DNA from: Lactifluus volemus
Lineage: Eukaryota > Basidiomycota > Agaricomycetes > Russulales > Russulaceae
Direction: 5' to 3'
NCBI GenBank assembly: GCA_022376515.1
Contig: WTXI01000032.1
Coordinates: forward strand, 124,001-188,000
DNA length: 64,000 nt
The position numbers and the translations under genes were made by a program. Positions 34,721 to 44,900 of this stretch are shown here, piece after piece (the stretch's first letter is position 1; each line of letters opens with the position of its first letter). The notes beneath the pieces were generated by a model. That model made no database searches, was not told the origin of the DNA, and was given only the letters and a program-made list of their open reading frames with translations.

Positions 34721-36101
34721 TTTTTTTTTTTTTTTTTTTTGAATTGGAATTTATTGTCCCTGCTACAAGCAACAAGACATAGCCTACAAGACAAGTATCG
34801 ACACAAGGAAGGTACCGTAAGAGGCATAATGAAAGGGGAGGCGTTGTCGAAGGTGTCATGGAGAGGAGTATATAAATGAAGGAAGAAGGACAGACTCTGA
34901 CCGCACCGCTAGCTCTAAGAAGAAGGAGTGAATGCCTGTTGGGAGGGAACTTTGGCGGGAGGGGGCTTCTGCTTCCATCTCTTTACGACACCTCTAACCC
35001 CGAAGAGAAAGAGGTGACGGTCGGAAAGCAGAGTCTTGAGGCTAGAACCATCTGGATCCTCGAAGGCAAACACGAGGGAGGAGATGGCGCCGGCAGAGTA
35101 TGAGGAGGGGGAGCGAACCCAAGAAGGGCGGAGGGTGATTGGGAGGGAGGCGTAAGCAGGGTTAAGGGCAACAAGGGCCCGGTGGCACTCATCTGGGGAC
35201 GCGGCACCGGATGAGGGGGAGACTCCAGTCGGGACACCATTGACGGTGACCCGAGACCATTTGACATTAGGACGGGGGGTAGGGAGGGGAGAGGAGGCAG
35301 GGAGGGAAAGGTGGGAGGAGAGGATACGCGAGATGTGAGGGGAGGAGGCTTGAAGGGTGGCGAGGGTTCCGTGGGGACCCCCAAAGACAACGAGGTTGCC
35401 CTTCGCCGTCCATTTCACGGCAGAGAGAGGAGGTTGGGGGGGTGAGGAGGCAGCGAGGTCCGTATTTAGAACTCCGCAAATCGTGCTGGGGTCAGGGCGT
35501 GGGGTCCCAGGCGGGAGGAAGGTGGCCAAGGAAACCACGAGGCTGGGGCACGGGGGCTTGGCAACAGCTTTCGCTGCAAAGGAGGTGGGGGAGGTTTTGG
35601 GGGGGCTTTAGGGGCAGCCCGGGCTGGAGACTTAGCAGCAGCGGGGGCCTTCATGGGAGGGGGGGAAGGGGCAGGAGCATTGACCTTGTTCTGGAGGTCA
35701 GCCATCGCCACAGAGAGCGACGTGAGGGAGGCATGGATCGCAGAAAGGTCCAAAGGCTGGGAGGTGGGGGGAGGGGCAGGGGGGGGGGAGTGGGGGGCAG
35801 GAAGGGCAGGATTGTCGGAGAGGACAAGAACCGCCGCAGAGAATCAGCGGTCTCGTCCGGGGCACCAGCAAGGCAAGTAGGAAGGTTCTGAAGGGCCGTG
35901 CGGAAGGCAAGGTCGATCTGAAAGGTAGCGTCGGCCAAGGCAAAGTCCGTAAGAGGGGGGCCAGGGTCACGAAGGATAGCTTCACGAAGAGCAGGAGGGG
36001 GGGTCGGGGGGGCAGAGTCAGCAGGGGGGGATAGGATGCGTTTCTGGCGACGACGGTCAGACATAGCAGAGATGATGGTGGTAAGAGGAAAAGGAGTGAT
36101 G
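34721..36101 (-). mobile_element. ORF1-only LINE-like retroelement
   Basis: A minus-strand insertion of about 1.38 kb bounded by a 14-base target-site duplication. It ends (on its own strand) in a run of at least 20 A (T run 34721-34740 on +), preceded at about 10 bases by AATAAA (34750-34755). It has a leader of about 38 bases, then an ORF1-type protein gene, then a short 3' UTR, and no reverse transcriptase or endonuclease sequence. These are the marks of target-primed reverse transcription of a polyadenylated transcript. It separates methyltransferase copy B from copy C. Confidence 0.85.
34915..36063 (-). pseudogene. LINE ORF1 (gag-like, RRM-type) protein, two frame breaks
   Basis: The coding region begins MSDRRRQKRILSPPADSAPP and is Pro/Ala-rich. 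A helical part follows (LSAIHASLTSLSVAMADLQN), then a long Pro/Lys linker. Last comes a folded domain with VKWTAKGNLVVFGGPHGTLA, VKWSRVTVNGVPTG and VFAFEDPDGSSLKTLL, then LFLFGVRGVVKRWK. That last arrangement is typical of ORF1 proteins of Tad1/LINE elements in Agaricomycetes, where a CCHC zinc-knuckle region normally follows; here the frame stops at QQAFTPSS just after the RRM-like domain. The frame changes twice, near 35740-35800 and near 35530-35560. The first lies in long G/C runs, so it could be an assembly error. Confidence 0.75.
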
Positions 36102-36115
36102 TACAATTTTTGTTT
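36102..36115. repeat. Target-site duplication, right copy
   Basis: TACAATTTTTGTTT, partner of 34707-34720. Confidence 0.8.
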
Positions 36116-36600
36116 ACATGTGAAGCTGGTACAAACAAACCATGCCAAATGCGGTATGTTAAATAACATATGTTGCCAAATACGATGAGGCCTCATCTTT
36201 GGGTTGAACACGGAAACTATAGATAACCGAGTGTCATCCGTGCTCGGCCCAAATTTGCGCGATGTAGAACCGTCGTATATTCTCTGTCGCTCCGCGGTCC
36301 AACAAGAAGAGACTTTTTTTGGCAGTTATGCGCGTGGATTTGAAGATAAATGGTATATATATTGAACCTTTCTGGCTGACGCACGCACTGTCTGAAAACG
36401 CCGTAGGATTGGGTTGAGGCTGGTAAAATGCGCTTGCACACAACCAAACTACACAAGACGCGCGACAAAATGCACCACGCTAATACAAAATCTAACCACC
36501 ACAGGCAACTGAGCTGGCAGCACAGCCTCGCCCCGCAACAAACGCCCACCCATATTGTGCCCGCTGTTATAGGCGGCCCGCGGTCGTGATCACACATCAT
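36116..36600. other. No recognised gene
   Basis: Between the retroelement and the 3' flank of methyltransferase copy C. Minus-strand frames here show no known domain. Confidence 0.35.
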
Positions 36601-36734
36601 TTCCGCATTTAGTTTACATAACTTTGTTGTATACATGCCGTGGTATATTCTATGCTCGACAGGAGTTAGCCCTGAGGGGCGCTAGTAGGTCGAGGAATAG
36701 AAACGTGTGGTATGAAAAGAAATGCAATGCTCAC

Positions 36735-37853
36735 TTACGACTCAATGGGTCGCATAGCTACCCAGTCCGACACAACCATCAACCCACCCTCTCCCAAGGA
36801 ACGTGTGATCTCCTCCATCAGCACCTGTCGTCCTTCTTCATTCACGACCTGTATACCATCAGCCAGCTCCAAGCCTCCGCCCTTCATCATGGTTCGCGAA
36901 GTCGCGTCCAAAATTTGAAAAAATTTTCAACAGTGTGAGCCTTGAAGTCCGAGAGGGAGGCCCCATTCAATCCCTTCTGGATATCGCAGTAGTTTCCAAA
37001 AGGAATCAAGGGGTCCTGGACAGATATGACCTGTAGAGAAGCTTCCTCGACCATCGCAGGAAGACGATGCGAAATTCTGGCCTCTAGTGAGGATTTCGTG
37101 TTTCTGCGCGCAACTCGTTGCTGAACATACGTACCCAACGACAAAGCCCAGCTGCAGCGCTCCACCCGCAAGAATGCGATTCACATTGACGAGGGCTGAT
37201 GTGCCTTGCATGTATGCAGCAGGATCGAGTACTTGACTTCTGAGAGGCGGAGGATGCTCGCGGTCATACATAACAAGGTCGTGTTCTCGCAGGATAAGAT
37301 GTCCCCCAGGCCCTGCGCATTACAAATGGGAACAGAGCACTAACAGTTATTGGACATCACTCACTCAACAGGCCATGTATATTTTTCAATGCTTTCTTCC
37401 ACCCCTCTTCCGTCAGGGAGTAAGACAGATACATGAGGTTGACGAGGTCAAACGTTCCAAGGAGCTCATCTGGGAACGGTTCGGTGACATCTTGCTGAAA
37501 GAAGTTTATTCCTTTAGCTTTGCATTCTTCTTCTGGTGGGAATTTGGCCGTAGAGATATCGCAAGCGAAGATCTGAACATTGCGATTGCGAACATCAGGT
37601 AGAGACGCAAAATCAAGGGCCCAGGCACCAGTGCCAGTGGCGATGTCGATCACTTTGGAGACGTGAGAGATGTTGATCTCAGGTGGAACAGGTTGGGGAT
37701 ATCCAAACGCAATCTTAAAAAAGGTGTACTGCGCATTCAAGCTTTTGAGGCCATGTTATCTTCATGTCTCAAATAGAAAACTTGAAGGGCGAGTACGAAC
37801 CGAGCGATGTCCGATTCGTAATCATCGAGGAAGTACTTGCTGAGAGATGACAT
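36735..37853 (-). CDS. SAM-dependent methyltransferase (copy C, one missing base)
   Basis: Same four-exon gene as copy A and very similar in sequence. Exon 1 starts at 37853 (MSSLSKYFLDDYESDIARS-like). Exon 2 (to about 37380) keeps VIDIATGTGAWALDFASLPD and VTEPFPDELLGTF. Exon 3 has REHPPPLRSQVLDPAAYMQG. In the last exon, alignment to copy A shows one base missing near 36916 (in an A/T-rich stretch after the AHTVENF segment); beyond it the frame of copy A resumes to DWVAMRPIES. With only one lesion, a functional gene with a sequence error is as likely as a young pseudogene. Confidence 0.7.
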
Positions 37854-38410
37854 GGTCTAGTTCCACTGACACAAAACGGCTAGCTGCTATAGCTGTGATT
37901 CGAGAGTGATGGTTCGTCTGTCGATTTTCAGTAGAGTTGAGGCGGGGGGGTGTGACTATACTGAACCTTGGAGAGCAGGAATTCAACTTGGAACTTAATC
38001 ACTCTATATATCTAGGATTCCGGAGTGCAGATCCGGCTGGAGCTCATCAGGCCACCTTCCGTCGACCGCTAAAGGAAGGCAGACCCCCTGAGCAGAAAAA
38101 TCTGGTGAGAAATAGCTATGCAACTTCCTGTATGAGAAGGGGCTACACGCGGTCAATACCAACGTGACTGCAAAATTATCATGACCGTGCTCTCCGAGTC
38201 GTTAGTTGGTTAGCCGAGCCCGGGTGTCCCGCTATAGTTGGTCAAGGAGTATGACGACCCGGACCCAAGCCAGGCAAAGTCTGTGATCGCATGGCCAGGA
38301 AGTGGGCAACTCAAGTCGTCCATCATGATTTACAATCATGGTGCATCAAATCGTGGGTCAAGGGTCGAAACGTACGGCATGACAGTAGAACGTTCAGGGA
38401 TAAAGAATTC
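37854..38410. other. Promoter-side sequence of copy C and 3' flank of copy D
   Basis: 37940-38100 resembles 34430-34560 upstream of copy B (both contain GCCACCTTCCGTCGACC), so the promoters were duplicated with the genes. No separate gene is seen. Confidence 0.45.
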
Positions 38411-39525
38411 CTACGATTCAATGGGCCGCATGGCTACCCAGTCGGAGATAACCGTTGACCCGCCCTGGATCACAAAATGTGTGACTTCCTCCATCAGGGC
38501 CTGTCGTCCTTCTTCGCTCGTGATCCAGATACCGTCAGCCAGCTCTAATCCTCCGTCCTTCACCATCGAAAGCGAAACCATGTTGAGCAGTTGCACAAGA
38601 TTCGCGATGGTGTAAGCCTTGTAGTTCGAAAGGGGCGTCCCATTCAAGCTCTTCTCGACGTCGCAGTAGTTTCCAAAAGGGACCAAGGGGCGCTGGAAGG
38701 TCAAAACCTGTAGGGAAGCATCCTCCAGCATCCGCGGAAGGTCATGCGAAAGCCTGATTCTGTGTCAGAACTCCTTGGGCAACACGAGACTAAAGATGCG
38801 CACCGAATCAAAAAGCCCCGTCTCAGCGCCCCACCTGCGAAAATACGGTTGGCATTGGCTAAAACCGATGTGCCTTGCATGTATGCGGAAAGGTCGAGAG
38901 GTTTATCCTCAGGGGTGGTGGATGTTCATAATCGTACACCACCATATCTCCATCTCGTAGGATAAGATGTCCTCCAGGCTCTGCACTTGATAATAGAAAC
39001 AGAGTATCATACTTGTTGGACCTCACTCACTCAACAGCTGGTATATGTTTTGGAGTGCGCTCTTCCATCCCTGCTCCGTAAGGGCAAAGCACAAGAAAGC
39101 GACGTTAACAAGGTCGAACGTTTCAAGGAGCTCATCTGGGAACGGTTCGGTGATATCATGCTGGAAGAAGTTGATCTTATTGGCTCCCTGTTCGTCCGCC
39201 TGTGGGAATTTTGCCGTAGAAATGTCGCAGGCGAAGACTTGAATGTTGCGATCGCGAACGTCAGGAAGCGATGCAAAATCAAGGACCCAGGCGCCAGTTC
39301 CCGTGGCGAGGTCAATGACTTTGGAGATATGGGCGATATCGATCTTAGGCGGAACAAGTTGAGGATATCCGAACATGGTCTTCATGAAAGAATATTGTAA
39401 TTTCAAGCTTTTGAAGGCGTGTCAACCTGACGTCTCATGCGGACAGACACAGGCACGCACCGAGAGATGTCGGAATTGTTTTCATCGAAGAAGTACTTGG
39501 TGAAAGAATCAGAGTCGGATGACAT
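38411..39525 (-). CDS. SAM-dependent methyltransferase (copy D, most diverged, one missing base)
   Basis: Paralogue of copy A with many amino-acid changes but the same exon plan. Start MSSDSDSFTKYFFDENNSDI; exon 2 has VIDLATGTGAWVLDFASLPD, FACDISTAKFPQ and HDITEPFPDELLETF; exon 3 has PGGHLILRDGDMVVYDYEHP; the last exon ends STVISDWVAMRPIES. In exon 3 one base is missing near 38905, after the HPPPLR segment; downstream the matching frame continues with LDLSAYMQGTSVLANANRIF. The divergence from A-C, with most substitutions in frame, argues that it has been under selection. Confidence 0.72.
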
Positions 39526-40449
39526 TGGTCGAGAACAAGACGGCTAGCAGCTATAACAGTGAACGCAAGGGGTCGTTAGTTAATCTGCAGTAGAACTGGG
39601 ATGAACTTGAACGCGTAAGTGGAGCCGGCCAAGCTGAGGCAACCAATATCCAGCTTGACCGTCATATATAGAGGATAGCACCCTTCTTATAATACATAAA
39701 CTCTAAAATCGCGCCACGTCAGGGACTATGCCGTAGACTATACCTATGTAGTTGCCATTAGTGGACAGCTGCTTCCGGAGGTATCCAGAAGCATTGAGTC
39801 CGAGTGGTCGACGATGGCACATAGCACTGGCAAGGATTGAAGCAACCTGGAGCCGCCAGTGACACCTCCCTGCTGGTGAAAGATGTGGCCACGTTGAATA
39901 GTTGGTAATCTGCTTCAAATGAGCGATTCCTATATTTGCAAATCGAAGGGGTTCTTCAGAGAGTGCCGCATGAAAATAACAACCCAGGATCGCAATCCGC
40001 GGAAGATGCATAATGGCGGAAAAACAGTAAGCCCAAGTTTCCAAATTGGGGCGCGGGTACAGTACTGTATTGGGCCGGTCCATCGTCAGTCCACAAACGC
40101 GATTCAATTGACCCCTGTCACGTGACGAAGAATTTACGCTGAGTCGGGTGGCCCGGGACTGGTCCAATACTGCACGCCCTTCTTTTCCCGCGATGATCGA
40201 CTGTACGTGCTTTTCTGATCGTGCATCCCAGCTTGAGATTTACCCTGAGTAGGTCCATCAGTGCAAAGTAGATCTTCCTCATTGGCATGTGCGACATCCC
40301 CCACGCTCTGACACGCACTTCATCCAACCAGGTGTCCAGATGAACACATCCGTTTTCTACACATTCGCACACCGTGACCCCTTCACTTCACACACGAGTA
40401 TATATAGCTCATGATCAGATGAGCCCTGACCGGCCTGACCGCTTACAAA
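39526..40449. other. No recognised gene
   Basis: Upstream region of methyltransferase copy D, followed by sequence with a few open frames (39703-40167 on -) that show no known domain. I see no clear repeat ends. Confidence 0.35.
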
Positions 40450-41160
40450 CAATGCGAGCACCGGCAACGCGTACATTGTTCATCCGGCCTGGATTGGACC
40501 ACCCTAGAGTACCCGCATAGGTATACTTTACAAAAGGTGTTCCTCGTGAAGAATTGTCTCCTTCCTGAAAATATCTTTTGGAACTTCGTTGCATAGAGGG
40601 AAGTATCCGTTCGGGTGGGGTACATAGGCACTTGACCGAGCAATAAAAGAACCGTGTTTATACAGTCATGTGTTAGACATGGTAGGGCCACAATATCTGT
40701 ACCGACCCTGGGTATCTTTTTTGTTGGTATCATGATGGCGGCACTGACGCACTCTCTAGTGATGAAAGCACACATGAATGTCCTCAAGCTGAATGCTGTA
40801 CAAGGCACTGAGGAGGCAACAATAGATGCTGTATATGACACCTCCGTCGTTGTGAGACGTGCATAGTCTCCAGATAGCACTTCATCCATGAAGTGCGAAT
40901 TCGATCGGGTTGTATTCTGGAGAATAGGGCGGTAGAAACTCGCAATGCATATCACTGGTCGCTTGGTTGTGAGCGGTGAACAAGGGGCAAGATGTAGAAC
41001 GTTCTTGAATATGAACTGCACATACTTGTCGGCGCGAACCGATCCTTCCACGACTTCGCAGTGTCTACATCCGTCCAGAGAAATGGCTGGGAGCAACGAT
41101 ATTCTAAGAAGGGATGAATGGCTTCTCAAAATCATATGAAATGCGTTATTCACTTTTTTT
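40450..41160 (-). mobile_element. Tc1/mariner (DDE) transposase relic
   Basis: Minus-strand frames contain the typical DDE_3 catalytic region in pieces: LPAISLDGCRHCEVVEGSVR, then VQFIFKNVLHLAP, then LTTKRPVIC (leading to the second catalytic Asp region, here disturbed), and in another frame CEFLPPYSPEYNPIEFALHG with the signature around the third acidic residue. The segment between the second and third catalytic parts is missing, and stops and frame changes are present. No N-terminal DNA-binding half is recognisable nearby, and I did not find terminal inverted repeats. It is a dead fragment. Confidence 0.75.
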
Positions 41161-41958
41161 TTGTTGAGGGATTACGAGGGCGCGGATAGAAGGCTGGCGC
41201 CCCTACCTGTATTGGGAAGCAGTGTAAAGTTCGATTTCGAACCTAGCTCGCTCGTCTGGTCATGACTGAATGTTCCTCCTTAGCGTGAATCCTCACGTCA
41301 TAACTCCTGATGCCTCTCGTGCCTCCACTCCTGTAGGCAACGCGGAGACATTCGATCCTTCACGTCCATCAGTGACTCCGGGAAACTCGGTCCTTCTTCC
41401 GATAGACAAAGTTCCGGATTACTTAGATGCCGCCCTCAAGGCGGCACACCTTGCACACTGAAGCCCGCACCTCGTTCATCACGTTTGTATCTATTCTCCT
41501 CACTCTGAGGACAACGTATTAAAGTGGCGTGATATTCGGTGACTCTTCAGATATTGGCTACCGGATTTACTAAAACACGAGTACGTCGTGCTCCGGGGTC
41601 GACGCAGCACGTGGGCATGATCTGGGGTTCCGTGTGCTGGATGGGGTGCCGTTTGAGGGGTGGGTGGTACGCAAGGGCTTTGACTTTTGAGTGAAATAAG
41701 TTACTCCTACAGTCGTCGACACTCGGAGCCCCTGTCGGCAGCGCCCCTCATGCTCAGTCTTGTTAACATGAGACGACAATTGATTTGTGAATCTGCGCGG
41801 CCCGTTTCTTGTTATGTGTTGTTTGTTCTCAGCGCCTAAGGCGAAATGTGGGGCGTGGCTGCTACAGTATCTCTTATCGATCTCATCTCTCCTACCCTAC
41901 TCTTCGCTTCCATCTTACCTATATTTCAGTCTTCGAAGGTTATTTCAATATACCCAGA
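41161..41958. other. Upstream region of receptor 2, no recognised gene
   Basis: A short plus frame at 41270-41461 has no domain. The remainder looks like the promoter/5' region of the NLR-like gene on the right. Confidence 0.35.
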
Positions 41959-44900
41959 TGATCCCAAATTCGTATGTCAGAGTCTCTCACACCCTATCTC
42001 TAATAGTCCTCAACTGCGCTGAGCAGCCTAGGTCCTCAAAGCTCCGGAGTAGGGTCCATCAGTCGCACCCATGTCAGCGAAACCCAGCAAAGCTCGCTTC
42101 CTCTCCGAGTGACCAGTACGTACGTTTATCATCCCACTCCGACTGTTACTAAATTTTTCTCTCGTTAGTCCTAAGAGCGCTCAACCTTCCCTGTCTCAAG
42201 ACCCTCCTCGGAAGAGAGACACGATTTTATGCTACTGTGAACCACGTGGAGAGAACGTGGCAGACACAAGCCGTGCGGAGCGTGGCTCAACGTGTGGAAT
42301 GGAACGAGAACGTCGACGCTTTGTGAGTCTTGTCATATTTGTGTTCCTACGCACAACTGAGTCTCCTGCAGCACTGTACAACCATCCTCCAGTATCACCA
42401 TATCTCTTTATGCGAAGAAGACTGTGACGACGGACGTCCTTATTGGAAGGCAGGAGATTACCTGTGAACCCCGAAATGGTTCGCCTATTTTGAATTCTTA
42501 GTGATCTTTCTGGCTGAACATCCTACATGAAGAACTTGACATTATCTCGGCCATCCTGGCAGACATGGTGGACATAACACACCGGAACCAGCCACAATAT
42601 TCCTGACGATCGCCGTGTCAGCAAACACGGGTTCCTCTCTGACTGGGGTAGTCAATACCCCGAACTTACAACGGCAGATCCGGCTGGCCCTGTTGCTACG
42701 CGTCCTAATGTCCTTCCCATTAAGAGCGATAATGCCGGGCTGCCAACAGCAGGAGGCCGGACGGTCGAGTCACGTGACACAATCCGTCAGGCTCAGGAAG
42801 CTCTGGACAACATTGACACGATGAAAACGTGGAAAAATGCTGTCAATGCTGTCAAGTGGGTAATGGGTACTGTCAGTAAAATTGCAGAAGTATGCCCAGC
42901 ATCGTTTTTGTTAATCCGTCCTGAGCTAACTTCCGCTGCTCAGCTGAACCCTTATGCAACACTAGCATGGAACATGCTCTCAAAGATCCCGAGGTGCGTC
43001 TCCTTGTCTTGTCCCAGGACGACATCTCACTCTTTCTTGTTCACCTTGCCCCCAGGTTTTGCTACAGCAAGTTCAGCGTGACGATAATGTCCAAACACTA
43101 CTTGAGACGATAGTCGATGCGTTTGAATTCGCGGAAGAGGCCGACCCATTACGAGACATCAGGCCGGAGTCTAGGCAAGCAAAGATCCTAGAGGAGATGC
43201 TGAGATGCGTCACCGATTGTGCCGAATTTATCACATCGTATGCGGAGGACGTTAAAGTTGGTACGTCGTCTTGGTCTCGCTTGTTGGTCATTATAAACAT
43301 GTGGTTACAGGAAGACGGGTGTTGAAGAATATCGTCGGCCCAGTTGATGAAAAAATTGATCAGCACCGCTCGAACCTCGTCCGATTGCGAGAAAGTTTCC
43401 TCGCTCGTGCTATTGTCATCGCCGAGGTCACTATGATAGAGGCTGGTGCGTAGTTATGACAGTCACACGGTCGTTGGATGATCGATCTCACATGGGGAAC
43501 ACAGAGCTGGACGCCAAAATCAGAGAATTGCCTATAAAGGAGGCTGGCGATTCGGTGATGAGAAGCGATGTATTCCAGGCACACGCGAAGATTTCCTGGA
43601 CCATATTGTCAAGTGGATCGAGAATCCGGAATCTAATCGAGGGCTCGTTCTCTTTGGCCAGGCTGGCACGGGAAAGTCTTCGATTGCATATGAAATTGCT
43701 CATCGTTTCGATGACAAATATCTCGGCTGTTACTTCGCCTTTCTGAGGAAAGAGCAGTCGAGAGACGAGGCTTATCAGCTGTTCACGACAATTGCCCGGG
43801 ATCTCTCCGATCGTAATCTTGCGTTCAAGCACGCCCTCGGGAGGGTCGTCAAGGATAAATCTTCCCTTCGTAATACCCGAAATTATCGTAAACTTTTCGA
43901 ATCTCTCCTTGTTGAACCGCTGAAGGACTTGTCGCTCCCTGTACCGGTTCTTATCATCATCGACGCGTTGGATGAAAGTGGAGATGCAGTCGGACAAACT
44001 GGATTACACACCTTTCTTGCCGAACACCTGGCCGACCTCCCACAAGAGTTCCGCATACTCATCACGTCAAGACTAGAGGGTGGTATCGAACCTGCATTCA
44101 CAGGAGCATTGTCTATCGACACGCTCTACATGGATGATAGTGAACTGGCCGCCAAGACGGAGCAAGATATTCTGTTGTATCTTCAGAAGGATCTGCCTCG
44201 GGACGTGTTCAAGGAGCATGGTGCTGAACTAGCAAAGGCGGCAGAGGGCCTGTTCCAGTGGGCAGCTGCTGCATCCGGGTTCATAAATGGCCCTCCTGCT
44301 AGCTTTGGCTTCAGCAAGAGAAAGTGTGTACAGCGCCTGTTAGGACACTCTCGAGATCATAGTGGAGAAGATCCGTTGGACAAATTATACAAAGATATCC
44401 TCGAGGGATACTTCGAACCGCATGAAGCGCAGATTCTATTTCGTTCCGTCATGGGACAGCTTTTCGCTGCAGTCGAACCGCTCTCGATACATTCCTTAAT
44501 CGCCTTGCGTCGGCATGCCCCCATTGATGGCCCCGAGGATTCTGATCCTGTTCTTGAAATGCTCCGTCACCTCGGCTCACTGCTGAGTAATGTGACTTCA
44601 TCCGACCACACCCGTCCCATCGTTCCTCTCCATACATCATTCCGCGACTTTCTGACGAGCAAGAAGAATGGCATGTTTTATGTGGACCTTGATGATGCCC
44701 ATCATGAATTGGCACATTCCTGCGTTAGCTTGATGCTCGTCAAGCTCAAGTTTAACATTTGCGAACTCGAGTCATCATACCTTGCGAACATCGATGTCCC
44801 TGACCTTCACTCTCGAATTTCCAAACACATTCCACCTGCTCTATCATATGCCTGCATTTTCTGGGACAGTCACTTAGAACATGTTGATTTCGAGCAAGAC

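Noticed and set aside
35442..35891. Plus-strand Gly/Arg-rich frame of 149 codons
   Set aside because: It is the antisense of the Pro-rich linker of the LINE ORF1 protein.
40443..41153. 236-codon minus frame read as one continuous novel protein
   Set aside because: Only parts of it correspond to the transposase, and the diagnostic LPPYSPEYNPIE block is in a different frame, so the long frame is partly accidental.
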